Assembly (NCBI GenBank): GCA_037179515.1 | Contig: JAXCGZ010011638.1 | Coordinates: 1-64,000, forward strand | Source of the DNA: Halocaridina rubra | Lineage: Eukaryota; Arthropoda; Malacostraca; Decapoda; Atyidae | Reading direction: 5' to 3' | Length of the DNA stretch: 64,000 bases | Part shown: positions 1 to 14,220 of the stretch, in pieces | How the letters are laid out: every line of letters starts with the position of its first letter | Position numbering within the stretch: the first letter of the stretch is position 1 | Made by a program: the position numbers and the translations under genes | Notes under the pieces: model-generated | The model's database searches: none | Seen by the model: the letters and a program-made list of their open reading frames with translations, nothing else | What the model was told of the DNA's origin: nothing

Positions 1-20
1 TGAAAACATTTATCATTTTT

Positions 21-91
21 ACCCCGACCGGGACTCGAACCTAGGACTTATGATTACTAAGTCAAGGCGCTACCACTACACCACAGAAGGT
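21..91 (-). tRNA. tRNA-like element of the first monomer
   Basis: Same architecture as the near-consensus copy: the B box is the complement of 31-41 and the A box the complement of 73-83, both matching consensus. The terminator run is the complement of the aaaa at 3-6. It is the first of about 235 copies and is given to fix the phase of the array at the left end. Confidence 0.55.
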
Positions 92-1099
92 TAAAAGGAA
101 TCCAACCTTATAGCTTATATCTGCTATACTTTGGAATGAACGCATTCTATCTGAATGCCACTGTGTTCATATTACAGATTCCCCAACCTCACTCGTGGCT
201 TCATTTTAGCATTTAATTCAATTCCCAATCTCATTCGGGCCATGAAATAACCAAATAAGCACATTACATATGTGAAAACATGAATCATTTATTACCCCGA
301 CTTGTTTTCGAACCTAGGACTTATGATTACTAAGTCAAGGCGCTACCACTACAACACAGAAGGTTAAAAGGAATCCAACCTTATAGCTTATATCTGCTAT
401 ACTTAGGAATGAACACATTCTATCTGAATGCCACTATGTTCATATTACAGATTCCCCAACCTCACTCGTGGCTTCATTTTAGCATTTAATTCAATTCCCA
501 ATCTCATTCGGGCCATGAAATAACCAAATAAGCACATTACATATGTTCAAACATGTATCATTTTTACCCCGACAGATTCTCGAACCTAGGACTTATGATT
601 ACTAAGTCAAGGTGCTACCACTACACCACAGAAGGTTAAAAGGAATCCAACCTTATAGTTTATATCTGCTATACTTAGGAATGAACGCATTCTATCTGAA
701 TGCCACTGTGTTCATATTACAGATTCCCCAACCTCACTCGTGGCTTCATTTTAGCATTTAATTCAATTCCCAATCTCATTCGGGCCATGAAATAACCAAA
801 TAAGCACATTACATATGTGAAAACATGAATAATTTTTTACCCCGACCATGACTCGAACCTCGGACTTATGATTACTAAGTCGAGGCGCTACCACTACACC
901 ACAGAAGGTTAAAAGGAATCCAACCTTATAGCTTATATCTGCTATACTTAGGAATGAATGCCTTCTATCTGAATGCCACTATGTTCATATTACAGATTCC
1001 CCAACCTCACTCGTGGCTTCATTTTAGCATTTAATTCAATTCCCAATCTCATTCGGGCCATGAAATAACCAAATAAGCACATTACATATGTGAAAACAT

Positions 1100-2030
1100 G
1101 AATCATTTAATACCCCGATCGGGACTCGAACCTAGAACTTATGATTACTAAGTCAAGGGGCTACCACTACATCACAGAAGGTTAATAGGAATCCAACCTT
1201 ATAGCTTATATCTGCTATACGTAGGAAAGAACGCCTTCTATCTGAATGCCACTATGTTCATATTACAGATTCCCAAAAATTACTCGTCGCTTCTTTTTAG
1301 CATTTAATTCAATTCCCAATCTCATTCGGGCCATGAAATAACAAAATAAGCACATTACATATGTGAAAACATGAATCATTTTTTACCCCGTCCGGGACTC
1401 GGACCTAGGACTTATGATTGCTAAGTCAAGGCGTTACCACTACACCACAGAAGGTTAAAAGGAATCCAACCTTATAGCTTATATCTGCTATACTTTTTAA
1501 TGAACGCATTCTATCTGAATGCCACTATGTTCATATTACAGATTCCCCAACCTCACACGTGGCTTCATTTTAGCATTTAATTCAATTCTCAATCTCATTC
1601 AGACCATGAAATAACCAAATAAGCACATTACATATGTGAAAACATGAATAATTTTTTACCCCGACCGGGACTCGAACCTTGGACTTATGATTACTAATTC
1701 AAGGTGCTACCACTACACCACTGAAGGTTAAAAGGAATCCAACCTTATAGCTTATATCTGGTATACTTAGGAATGAACGCCTTCTATCTGAATGCCACTA
1801 TGTTCATATTACAGATTCCCCAACCTCACTCGTGGCTTCATTTTAGCATTTAATTCAATTCCCAATCTCATTCGTGCCATGAAATAACCAAATAAGCACA
1901 TTACATATGTGAAAACATGAATCATTTAATACCCCGATCGGGTCTCGAACCTAGGACTTATGATTACTAAGTCAAGGCGCTACCACTACACCACAGAAGG
2001 TTAAAAGGAATCCAACCTTATAGCTTATAT
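1100..2030. repeat. Duplicated block, copy 1 (offset ~5,190 bp, 19 monomers)
   Basis: Shares rare variants with 6290-7220: tcgtcgcttctttttag or its near match, then cggacctagg with gattgctaag, aaggcgttacc, actttttaatg, cctcacacgtgg, and a following monomer with ccttgg and ctaattcaaggtg. The ggacctagg marker is at 1401 here and 6592 in the partner. Edges are approximate. Confidence 0.7.
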
Positions 2031-5000
2031 CTGCTATACTTAGGAATGAATGCATTCTATCTGAATGCCACTATGTTCATATTTGAAATTCTCCAACCTC
2101 ACTTGTTGCTTCATTTTAGCATTTAATTCAATCCTAATCTCATTCGGGCCATGAAATAACCAAATAAGCACATTACATATGTGAAAACATGAATCATTTT
2201 TTACCCCGACCGGGACTCGAACCTAGGACTTATGATTACTAAGTCGAGGCGCTACCACTACAACACAGAAGGTTAAAAGGAATCCAACCTTATAGCTTAT
2301 ATCTGCTATACTTTGGAATGAACGCATTCTATCTGAATGCCACTATGTTCATATTACAGATTCCCCAACCTCACTCGTTGCTTCATTTTAGCATTTAATT
2401 CAATTCCCAATCTCATTCGGGGCATGAAATAACCAAATAAGCACATTACATATGTGAAAACATGAATCATTTTTACCCCGACCGGGACTCGAACCTCGGA
2501 CTTATGATTACTAAGTCAAGGAGCTACCTCTACACCACAGAAGGTTAAAAGGAATCCAACATTATAGCTTATATCTGCTATACTTTGGAATGAACTCATT
2601 CTATCTGAAAGCCACTATGTTCATATCACAGATTCCCCAACCTCACTCGTGGCTTCATTTTAGCATTTAATTCAATTCCCAATCTCATTCGGGCCATGAA
2701 ATAACCAAATAAGCACATTACATATGTGAAAACTTGAATCATTTTTTACCCCGACCGGGACTCGAACCTAGGACTTATGATTACTAAGTCAAGGCGCTAC
2801 CACTACACCACAGAAGGTTAAAAGGAATCCAACATTATAGCTAATATCTGCAAAACTTTGGAATGAACTCATTCTATCTGAATGCCACTATGTTCATATT
2901 ACAGATTCCCCAACCTCATTCGTGGCTTCATTTTAGCATTTAATTCAAATCCCAATCTAATTTGGGCCATGAAATAACCAAATAAGCACATTACATATGT
3001 GAAAACATGAATCATTTTTTACCCCGACCATGACTCGAACCTAGGACTTATAATTACTAAGTCTAGGAGCTACCACTACACCACAGAAGGTTAAAAGGAA
3101 TCCAACCTTATAGCTTATATCTACTATACTTAGGAATGAACTCATTCTATCTGAATGCCAGTATGTTCATATTACAGATTCCCCAACCTCACTCGTGGCT
3201 TCATTTTAGTTTTTAATTCAATTCCCAATATCATTCGGGCCATGAAATAACCAAATAAGCACATTACATATGTGAAAACTTGAATCATTTTTTACCTCGA
3301 CTGGGACTCGAACCTAGGACTTATGATTACTAAGTCAAGGCGCTACCACTACACCACAGAAGGTTAAAAGGAATTCAACATTATAGCTTATATCTGCTAT
3401 ACTTTTGAATGAACACCTTCTATCTGAATGCCACTATGTTCATATTACAGATTCCCAAACCTCACTCGTGGCTTCATTTTAGCATTTAATTCAATTCCCA
3501 ATCTCATTCGGGCCATGAAATAACCTAATAAGCACATTACATATGTGAAAACATGAATTATTTTTACCCCAACCAGGACTCGAATCTAGGACTTATGATT
3601 ACTAAGTCAAGGCGTTACCACTACACCACAGAAGGTTAAAAGGAATCCAACCTTATAGCTTATATCTGCTATACTTTGGAATGAACGCATTCTATCTCAA
3701 TGACACTATGTTCATTTTACAGATTCCCCAACCTCACTCGTGGCTTCATTTTAGCATTTAATTCAATTCCCAATCTCATTCGGGCCATGAAATAACCAAA
3801 TAAGCACATTATATATGTGAAAACATGAATCATTTTTTACCCCGACTGGGACTCGAACCTAGGACTTATGATTACTAAATCAAGGTGCTACCACTACACC
3901 ACAGAAGGTTAAAAGGAATCCAACCTTATAGCTTATATCTGCTATACTTAGAAATGAACGCCTTCTATCTGAATGCCACTATGTTCATATTACAGATTCC
4001 CGAACCTCACTCGTGGCTTCATTTTAGCATTTAATTCAATTCCCAATCTCATTCGTGCCATGAAATAACCAAATAAGCACTTTACATATGTGAAAACATG
4101 AATCATTTAATACCTCGATCGAGACTTGAACCTAGGACTTATGATTACTAAGTCAAGGCGCTACCATTACACCACAGAAGGTTAAAAGGAATCCAACCTT
4201 ATAGCTTATATCTGCTATACTTAGGAATGAATGTATTCTATCTGAATGCCACTATGTTCATATTTGAGATTCTCCAACCTCACTCGTGGCTTCATTTTAG
4301 CATTTAATTCAATCCTAATCTCATTCGGGCCATGAAATAACCAAATAAGCACAATACATATTTTAAAACATGAAACATTTTTTACTCCGACCGGAACTCG
4401 AACCTAGGACTTATGATTACTAAGTCAAGGCGCTACCACTACACCACAGAAGGTTAAAATTAATCCAACCTTATAGCTTATATCTGCTATACTTTGGAAT
4501 GAACGCCTTCTATCTGAATGCCACTATGTTCATATTACAGATTTCCCAACCTCACTCGTGGCTTCATTTTAGCATTTAATTCCATTCCCAATCTCATTCG
4601 GGCCATGAAATAACCAAATAAGCACATTAAATATTTTAATACATGAAACATTTTTTTCTCCGGCCGGGACTCGAACCTAGGACTTATGATTACTAAGTCA
4701 AGGCGCTACCACTACACCACAGAAGGTTAAAAGGAATCCAACCTTATAGCTTATATCTGCTATACTTTTGAATGAACGCCTTCTATCTGAATGCCACTAT
4801 GTTCATATTACAGATTCCCCAACCTCACTCGAGGCTTCATTTTAGCATTTAATTCAATTCCCAATCTCATTCGGGCCATGAAATAACCAAATAAGCACAT
4901 TACATATGTGAAAACATGAATCATTTTTTACCCCGACCAGGACTCGAACCTCGGACTTATGATTACTAAGTCGAGGCGCTACCACTACACCACAGAAGGT

Positions 5001-5699
5001 TAAAAGGAATCCAACCTTATAGCTTATATCTGCTATACTTTGGAATGAACGCATTCTATCTCAATGACACTATGTTCATATTACAGATTCCCCAACCTTA
5101 CTCGTGGCTTCATTTTAGCATTTAATTCAATTCCCAATCTCATTCTTGAAATGAAATAACCAAATAAGCACATTATATATGTGAAAACATGAATCATTTT
5201 TTACCCCGACCGGGACTCGAACCTAGGACTTATGATTACTAAGTCAAGGCGCTACCACTACACCACAGAAGGTTAAAAAGAATCCAACCTTATAGCTTAT
5301 ATCTGCTATACTTAGGAATGAACTCATTCTATCTGAATGCCACTATGTTCATATTACAGATTCCCCAACCTCACTCGTGGCTTCATTTTAGTATTTAATT
5401 CAATTCCCAATCTCATTCGGGCCATGAAATAACCAAATAAGCACATTACATATGTGAAAACATGAATCATTTTTACCCCGACCGGGACTCGAACCTAGGA
5501 CTTATGATTACTAAGTCAAGGCGCTACCACTACACCACAGGAGGTTAAAAGGAATCCAACCTTATAGCTTATATCTGCTATACTTTGGAATGAACGCATT
5601 CTATCTGAATGCCACTCTGTTCATATTACAGATTCCCCAACCTCACTCGTGGCTTCATTTTAGCATTTAATTCAATTCCCAATCTCATTCGGGCCATGA

Positions 5700-6165
5700 A
5701 ATAACCAAATAAGCACATTACATATGTGAAAACATGAATCATTTATTACCCGGACTTGTTCTCGAACCTAGGACTTATGATTACTAAGTCGAGGCGCTAC
5801 CACTACAACACAGAAGGTTAAAAGGAATACAACCTTATAGCTTATATCTGCTATACTTAGGAATGAACGCATTCTATCTGAATGCCACTATGTTCATATT
5901 ACAGATTCCCCAACCTCACTCGTGGCTTCATTTTAGCATTTAATTCAATTCCCAATCTCATTCGGGCCCTGAAATAACCAAATAAGCACATTACATATGT
6001 GCAAACATGTATCATTTTTACCCCAACAGATTCTCGAACCTAGGACTTATGATTACTAAGTCAAGGCGCTACCACTACACCACAGAAGGTTAAAAGGAAT
6101 CCAACCTTATAGTTTATTTCTGCTATACTTAGGAATGAATGCATTCTATCTGAATGCCACTGTGT
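5700..6165. repeat. Duplicated block, copy 1 (offset 1,637 bp, 6 monomers)
   Basis: A cttgttctcg monomer is followed by a gggccct junction and a gcaaacatgtatc / cagattctcg monomer, matching 7337-7802. The gggccct marker is at 5964 and 7601, exactly 1,637 bp apart. Confidence 0.7.
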
Positions 6166-6289
6166 TCATATTAAAGATTTCCCAACCTTACTCGTCGCTT
6201 CATTTTAGCATTTAATTCAATTCCCAATCTCATTCGGGCCATGAAATAACCAAATAAGCACATTACATATGTGAAAACATGAATCATTT

Positions 6290-7220
6290 ATTACCCCGAC
6301 TTGTTCTCGAACCTAGGACTTATCATTACTAAGTCAAGGCGCTACCACTACAACACAGAAGGTTAACAGGAATCCAACCTTATAGCTTATATCTGCTATA
6401 CTTAGGAATGAACGCCTTCTATCTGAATGCCACTATGTTCATATTAAAGATTCCCCAACATTACTCATCGCTTCTTTTTAGCATTTAATTCAATTCCCAA
6501 TATCATTCGGGCCATGAAATAACCAAATAAGCACATTACATATGTGAAAACATGAATCATTTTTTACCCCGACCGGGACTCGGACCTAGGACTTATGATT
6601 GCTAAGTCAAGGCGTTACCACTACACCCCAGAAGGATAAAAGGAATCCAACCTTATAGCTTATATCTGCTATACTTTTTAATGAACGCATTCTATCTGAA
6701 TGCCACTATGTTCATATTACAGATTCCCCAACCTCACACGTGGCTTCATTTTAGCATGTAATTCAATTCTCAATCTCATTCGGGCCATGAAATAACCAAA
6801 TAAGCACATTACATATGTGAAAACATGAATAATTTTTTACCCCGATCGGGACTCGAACCTTGGACTTATGATTACTAATTCAAGGTGCTACCACTACACC
6901 ATAGAAGGTTAAAAGGAATCCAACCTTATAGCTTATATCTGCTATACTTAGGAATGAACGCCTTCTATCTGAATGCCACTATGTTCATTTTACAGATTCC
7001 CCAACCTCACTCGTGGCTTCATTTTAGCATTTAATTCAATTCCCAATCTCATTCGTGCCATGAAATAACCAAATAAGCACATTACATATGTGAAAACATG
7101 AATCATTTAAAACCCCGATCGGGACTCGAACCTTGGACTTATGATTACTAAGTCAAGGCGCTACCACTACACCACAGAAGGTTAAAAGGAATCCAACCTT
7201 ATAGCTTATATCTGCTATAC
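6290..7220. repeat. Duplicated block, copy 2 (partner of 1100-2030)
   Basis: Carries the same run of rare variants as the copy 19 monomers upstream, with scattered single-base differences (for example tagcatgtaattc at ~6754 against tagcatttaattc), so the duplication is not recent. Confidence 0.7.
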
Positions 7221-7336
7221 TTTGGAATGAATGCATTCTATCTGAATGCCACTGTGTTCATATTACAGATTCCCCAACCTCATTCGTGGCTTCATTTTAG
7301 CATTTAATTCAATTCCCAATCTCATTCGGGCCATGA

Positions 7337-7802
7337 AATAACCAAATAAGCACATTACATATGTGAAAACATGAATCATTTATTACCCCGACTTGTTCTC
7401 GAACCTAGGACTTATGATTACTAAGTCAAGGCGCTACCACTACAACACAGAAGGTTAAAAGGAATACAACCTTATAGCTTATATATGCTATACTTAGGAA
7501 TGAACGCATTCTATCTGAATGCCACTATGTTCATATTACAGATTCCCCAACCTCACTCGTGGCTTCATTTTAGCATTTAATTCAATTCCCAATCTCATTC
7601 GGGCCCTAAAATAATCAAATAAGCACATTACATATGTGCAAACATGTATCATTTTTACCCCGACAGATTCTCAAACCTAGGAATTATGATTACTAAGTCA
7701 AGGCCCTATCACTACACCACAGAAGGTTAAAAGGAATCCAACCTTATAGTTTATATCTGCTATACTTAGGAATGAATGCATTCTAACTGAATGCCACTGT
7801 GT
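7337..7802. repeat. Duplicated block, copy 2 (partner of 5700-6165)
   Basis: Has the same unusual order of variants as the copy six monomers earlier. Both carry tgcaaac in place of tgaaaac before the cagattctcg T arm, so the terminator run is lost in both. Confidence 0.7.
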
Positions 7803-8799
7803 TCATATTACAGATTCCCCAACCTCACTCGTGGCTTCATTTTAGCATTTAATTCAATTCCCAATCTCATTCGGGCCATGAAATAACCAAATACGCACAT
7901 TACATATGTGAAAACATGAATCATTTATTACCCCGACTTGTTCTCGAACCAAGGACTTATGATTACTAAGTCAAGGCGCTACCACTACAACACAGAATGT
8001 TAAAAAGAATCCAACCTAATAGCTTATATCCGCTATACTTAGGAATGAACGCCTTCTATCTGAATGGCACTATGTTCATATTAAAGATTTCCCAACCTTA
8101 CTCGTCGCTTCATTTTAGCATTTAATTCAATTCCCAATCTCATTCGGGCCATGAAATAACCAAATAAGCACATTACATATGTGAAAACATGAATCATTTT
8201 TTACCCCGACCGGGACTCGAACCTAGGACTTATGATTAATAAGTCAAGGCGCTACCACAACACCACAAAAGGTTAAAAGGAATCCAACTTTATAGCTTAT
8301 ATCTGCTATACTTTGGAATGAACGCATTCTATCTGAATGCCACTATGTTCATATTACAGAATCCCCAACCTCACACGTGGCTTCATTTTAGCATTTAATT
8401 CAATTCCCAATCTCATTCGGGCCATGAAATAACCAAATAAGCACATTACATATGTGAAAACATGAATAATTTTTTACCCCGACCGGGACTCGAACCTTGG
8501 ACTTATGATTACTAATTCAAGGTGCTACCACTACACCACAGAAGGTTAAAAGGAATCCAACCTTATAGCTTATATCTGCTATACTTAGGAATGAACGCCT
8601 TCTATCTGAATGCCACTATGTTCATATTACAGATTCTCCAACCTCACTCGTGGCTTCATTTTAGCATTCAATTGAATTCCCAATCTCATTCGTGCCATGA
8701 AATAACCAAATAAGCACATTACATATCTGAAAGCATGAATCATTTAATACCCCGATCGGGACTCGAACCTAGGACTTATGATTACTAAGTCAAGGCACT

Positions 8800-9830
8800 A
8801 CCGCTACACCACAGAAGGTTAAAAGGAATCCAACCTTATAGCTTATATCTGCTATACTTTGGAATGAACGCATTCTATCTGAATGCCACTATGTTCATAT
8901 TACAGATTCCCCAACCTCACTCGTGGCTTCATTTTAGTACTTAATTCAATTCCCAATCTCATTCGGGCCATGAAATAACCAAATAAGCACATTACATATG
9001 TGAAAACATGAATCATTTTTACCCCGACCGGGACTCGAACCTAGGACTTATGATTACTAAGTCAAGGCGCTACCACTACACCACAGAAGGTTAAAAGGAA
9101 TCCAACATTATAGCTTATATCTGCTATACTTTGGAATGAACTCATTCTATCTGAAAGCCACTATGTTCATATTACAGATTCCCCAACCTCACACGTGGCT
9201 TCATTTTAGCATTTAATTCAATTCCCAATCTCATTCGGGCCATGAAATAACCAAATATGCACATTACATATGTGAAAACATGAATCATTTTTTACCCCGA
9301 CCTGGACTCGAACCTAGGACTTATGATTACTAAGTCAAGGCGCTACCACAACACCACAGAAGGTTAAAAGGAATCCAAACTTATAGCTTATATCTGCTAT
9401 ACTTTGGAATGAACGCATTCTATCTCAATGACACTATGTTCATATTACAGATTCCCCAACCTCCCTCGTGGCTTCATTTTAGCATTTAATTCAATTCCCA
9501 ATCTCATTCGGGCCATGAAATAACCAAATAAGCACATTTCATATGTGAAAACATGAATCATTTTTTACCCCGACCGGGACTCGAACCTAGGACTTATGAT
9601 TACTAAGTCAAGGCGCTACCACTACACCACAGAAGGTTAAAAGGAATCCAACCTTATAAATTATATCTGCTATACTTAGGAATGACCTCATTCTATCTGA
9701 ATGCCACTATGTTCATATTACAGATTCCCCAACCTCATTCGTGGCTTCATTTTAGCATTTAATTCAATTCCCAATCTCATTCGGGCCATGAAATAACCAA
9801 ATAAGCACATTACATATGTGAAAACATGAA
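8800..9830. repeat. Duplicated block, copy 1 (offset 5,721 bp, 21 monomers)
   Basis: Markers shared with 14520-15550: gaaagccac, cctcacacgtgg, accacaacaccac, aatccaaacttatag, cctccctcgtgg (9460 vs 15181) and ccttataaattatatc with gaatgacctc (accttataaa at 9651 vs 15372). Part of it (9.0-9.5 kb) also resembles 10.9-11.4 kb, seven monomers on. Confidence 0.75.
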
Positions 9831-10179
9831 TCATTTTTTACCCCGACCGGGACTCGAACCTAGGACTTATGATTACTAAGTCAAGGCGCTACCACTACAC
9901 CACAAGAGGTTAAAAGGAATCCAACTTTATAGCTTATATCTGCTATACTTTGGAATGAGCGCATTCTATCTGAATGCCAATATGTTCATATTACAGAATC
10001 CCCAACCTCACACGTGGCTTCATTTTAGCATTTAATTCAATTCCCAATCTCATTCGGGCCATGAAATAACCAAATAAGCACATTACATATGTGAAAACAT
10101 GAATCATTTTTTACCCCGACCGGGACTCGAACCTAGGACTTATGATTACTAAGTCAAGGCGCTACCACTACACCACAAG

Positions 10180-13100
10180 AGGTTAAAAGGAATCCAACCT
10201 TATAGCTTATATCTGCTATACTTTGGAATGAACGCATTCTATCTCAATGACACTATATTCATATTATAGATTCCCCAACCTCACTCGTGGCTTCATTTTA
10301 GCATTTAATTCAATTCCCAATCTCATTAGGGCCATGAAATAACCAAATAAGCACATTACATATGTGAAAACATGAATCATTTTTTACCCCGACCGGGACT
10401 CGAACCTAGGACTTATGATTACTAATTCGAGGCACTACCACTACACCACAGAATGTTGAAAGGAATCCAACCTTATTGCTTATATCTGCTATACTTAGGA
10501 ATGAACGCCTTCTATTTGAATGCCACTATGTTCATATTACAGATTCTCCAATCTAACTAGTGGCTTCATTTTAGCATTTAATTCAATTCCCAATCTCATT
10601 CAGGCCATGAAATAACCATATAAGCACATTACATATGTGAAAACATGAATCATTTTTTACCCCGACCGGGACTCGAATCTAGGACTTATGATTACTAGGT
10701 CAAGGCGCTACCACTACACCACAGAAGGTTAAAAGGAATCCAACATTATAGCTTATATCTGCTATACTTTGGAATGAACTCACTCTAACTGAAAGCCACT
10801 ATGTTCATGTTACAGATTCCCCAACCTCACTCGTGGCTTCATTTTAGTATTTAATTCAATTCCCAATCTCATTCGGGCCATGAAATAACCAAATAAGCAC
10901 ATTGCATATGTGAAAACATGAATCATTTTTACCCTGACCAGGACTCGAACCTAGGACTTATGATTACTAAGTCAAGGCGCTACCACTACACCACAGAAGG
11001 TTAAAAGGAATCCAACATTATAGCTTATATCTGCTATACTTTGGAATGAACTCATTCTATCTGAAAGCCACTATGTTCATATTACAGATTCCCCAACCTC
11101 ACTCGTGGCTTCATTTTAGCATTTAATTCAATTCCCAATCTCATTCGGGCCATGAAATAACCAAATATGCACATTACATATGTGAAAACATGAATCATTT
11201 TTTACCCCGACCTGGACTCGAACCTAGGACTTATGATTACTAAGTCAAGGCGCTACCACTACACCACAGAAGGTTAAAAGGAATCCAAACTTATAGCTTA
11301 TATCTGCTATACTTTGGAATGAACGCATTCTATCTCAATGACACTATGTTCATATTACAGATTCCCCAACCTCACTCGTGGCTTCATTTTAGCATTTAAT
11401 TCAATTCCCAATCTCATTCGGGCCATGAAATAACCAAATAAGCACATTACATATGTGAAAACATGAATCATTTTTTACCCCGACCGGGACTCGAACCTAG
11501 GACTTATGATTACTAAGTCAAGGCGCTACCACTACACCACAGAAGGTTAAAAGGAATCCAACATTATAGCTTATATCTGCTAAACTTTGGAATGAACTCA
11601 TTCTATCTGAATGCCACTATGTTCATATTACAGATTCCCCAACCTCATTCGTGGCTTCATTTTAGCATTTAATTCAAATCCCAATCTCATTCGGAACATG
11701 AAATAACCAAATAAGCACATTACATATGTGAAAACATGAATCATTTTTTACCCCGACCGGGACTCGAACCTAAGACTTATAATTACTAAGTCTAGGAGCT
11801 ACCACTACACCACAGAAGGTTGAAAGGAATCCAACCTTATAGCTTATATCTACTATACTTAGGAATGAACTCATTCTATCTGAATGCCAGTATGTTCATA
11901 TTACAGATTCCCCAACCTCACTCGTGGCTTCATTTTAGCATTTAATTCAATTCCCAATCTCATTCGGGCCATGAAATAACCAAATAAGCACAATACATAT
12001 GTGAAAACATGAATCATTTTTACCCCGACTGGGACTCGAAAATAGGACTTATGATTACTAAGTCAAGGCGCTACCACTACAACACAGAAGGTTAAAAGGA
12101 ATCCAACATTATAGCTTATATCTGCTATACTTTGGAATGAACTCATTCTATCTGAGAGCCACTATGTTCATATTACAGATTCCCCAACCTCACTCGTGGC
12201 TTCATTTTAGCATTTAATTCAATTCCCAATCTCATTCGTGCCATGAAATAACCAAATATGCACATTACATATGTGAAAACATGAATCATTTAATACCCCG
12301 ATCGGGGCTCGAACATAGGACTTATGATTACTAAGTCAAGGCGTTACCACTACACCACAGAAGGTTAAAAGGAATCCAACCTTCTAGCTTATATCTGCTA
12401 TACTTAGGAATGAATGCATTCTATCTGAATGCCACTATGTTCATATTTGAGATTCTTCAACCTCACTTGTGGCTTCATTTTAGCATTTAATTCAATCCTA
12501 ATCTCATTCGGGCCATAAAATAACCAAATAAGCACATTACATATTTTAAAAAATGAAACATTTTTTACTCCGGCCAGGACTCGAACCTAGGACTTATGAT
12601 TACTAAGTCAAGGCGCTACCACTACACCACAGAAGGTTAAAAGGAATCCAACCTTATAGCTTATATCTGCTATTCTTTTGAATGAACGCCTTCTATCTGA
12701 ATGCCACTATGTTCATATTACAGATTCCCCAACCTCACTCGTGGCTTCATTTTAGCATTTAATTCAATTCCCAATCTCATTCGGGCCATGAAATAACCAA
12801 ATAAGCACATTACATATGTGAAAACATGAATTATTTTTACCCCGACCGGGACTCGAACCTAGGACTTATGATTACTAAGTCAAGGCGCTACCACTACACC
12901 ACAGAAGGATAAAAGGAATCCAACATTATAGCTTATATCTGCTATACTTTGGAATGAACTCATTCTATCTGAATGCCACTATGTTCATATTACAGATTCC
13001 CCAACCTCACTCGTGGCTTCATTTTAGCAATTAATTCAAGTCCCAATCTCATTCGGGCCATGAAATAACCAAATATGCACATTACATATGTGAAAACATG

Positions 13101-14220
13101 AATCATTTTTTACCCCGACCTGGACTCGAACCTAGGACTTATGATTACTAAGTCAAGGCGCTACCACTACACCACAGAAGGTTAAAAGGAATCCAACCTT
13201 ATAGCTTTTATCTGCTATACTTTGGAATGAACGCATTCTATCTCAATGACACTATGTTCATAGTACAGATTCCCCAACCTCACTCGTGGCTTCATTTTAG
13301 CATTTAATTCAATTCCCAATCTCATTCGGGAAATGAAATAACCAAATAAGCACATTATATATGTGAAATCATGAATCATTTTTTACCCCGACCGGGACTC
13401 GAACCTAGGACTTATGATTACTAAGTCAAGGTGCTACCACTACACCACAGAAGGTTAAAAGGAATCCAACCTTATAGCTTATATCTGCTATACATAGGAA
13501 TTAACTCATTCTATCTGAATGCCACTATGTTCATATGACAGATTCCCCAACCTCACTCGTGGCTTCATTTTAGTATTTAATTTTAATTCCTAATCTCATT
13601 CACGCCATGAAATAACCAAATAAGCACAATACATATGTGAAAACATGAATCATTTTTACCCCGACCGGGACTCGAACCTAGGACTTATGATTACTAAGTC
13701 AAGGCGCTACCACTACACCACAGAAGGTTAAAAGGAATCCAACATTATAGCTTATATCTGCTATAATTTGGAATGAACTCATTATATCTGAATGCCACTG
13801 TGTTCATATTACAGATTCCCCAACCTCATTCGTGGCTTCATTTTAGCATTTATTTCAAATCCCAATCTCATTCGGGCCATGAAATAACCAAATAAGCACA
13901 TTACATATGTGAAAACATGAATCATTTTTTACCCCGACCGGGACTCGAACCTAGGACTTATGATTACTAAGTCAAGGCGCTACCATTACACCACAGAAGG
14001 TTAAAAGGAATCCAACCTTATAGCTTATATCTGCTATACTTTGGAATTAACGACTGAATGCCACTATGTTCATTTAACAGATTCCCCAACCTCACTCGTG
14101 GCTTCATTTTAGCATTTAATTCAATTCCCAATCTCATTCTAGCCATTAAAAAACCAACTAAGCACATAACAAATGTGAAAACATGAATCATTTTTTACCC
14201 CGAATTGTTCTCGAACCTAG
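10180..14220. repeat. Higher-order block copy A (~15 monomers)
   Basis: Matches 16990-21030 at an offset of 6,811-6,812 bp (25 monomers) through a long series of private variants: cactatattc (10251/17063), gaatgttgaaagg (10451/17263), agattcttcaacc (12450/19261) and the 7-bp deletion monomer (14044/20855). The match ends soon after ccccgaattgttctcg, where the two copies take different variants. Confidence 0.85.
14044..14060. other. 7-bp deletion marker in a monomer body
   Basis: The usual gaattaacg-cattctat-ctgaatg is shortened to gaattaacgactgaatg, a net loss of 7 bp that removes the right arm of the GAATG/CATTC inverted repeat. The same lesion occurs at 20855, 31486 and 33389, always beside ttcatttaacag. 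The related monomer at ~40743 has ttcatttaacag but not the deletion. Confidence 0.85.

Larger units (their letters stand above)
1..8800. repeat. Diverse array segment (left end, ~32 monomers)
   Basis: Monomers here mix many variants: the tRNA T-arm region reads ccgggactcg, ccatgactcg, cttgttctcg, cagattctcg or gatcgggactcg, with cttaggaatg and ctttggaatg bodies interleaved. Long-range copies are shorter and less alike than in the rest of the window. It includes two local duplications, at offsets of 19 and 6 monomers. No gene or other element is seen. Confidence 0.85.

Noticed and set aside
4854..5054. Minus-strand 66-codon open frames at 4854-5054 and 48734-48934
   Set aside because: Both are the same frame through the repeat, open because of the cctcgg variant in the T arm. 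Present in two of ~235 units and not tied by any long-range block; chance openings.
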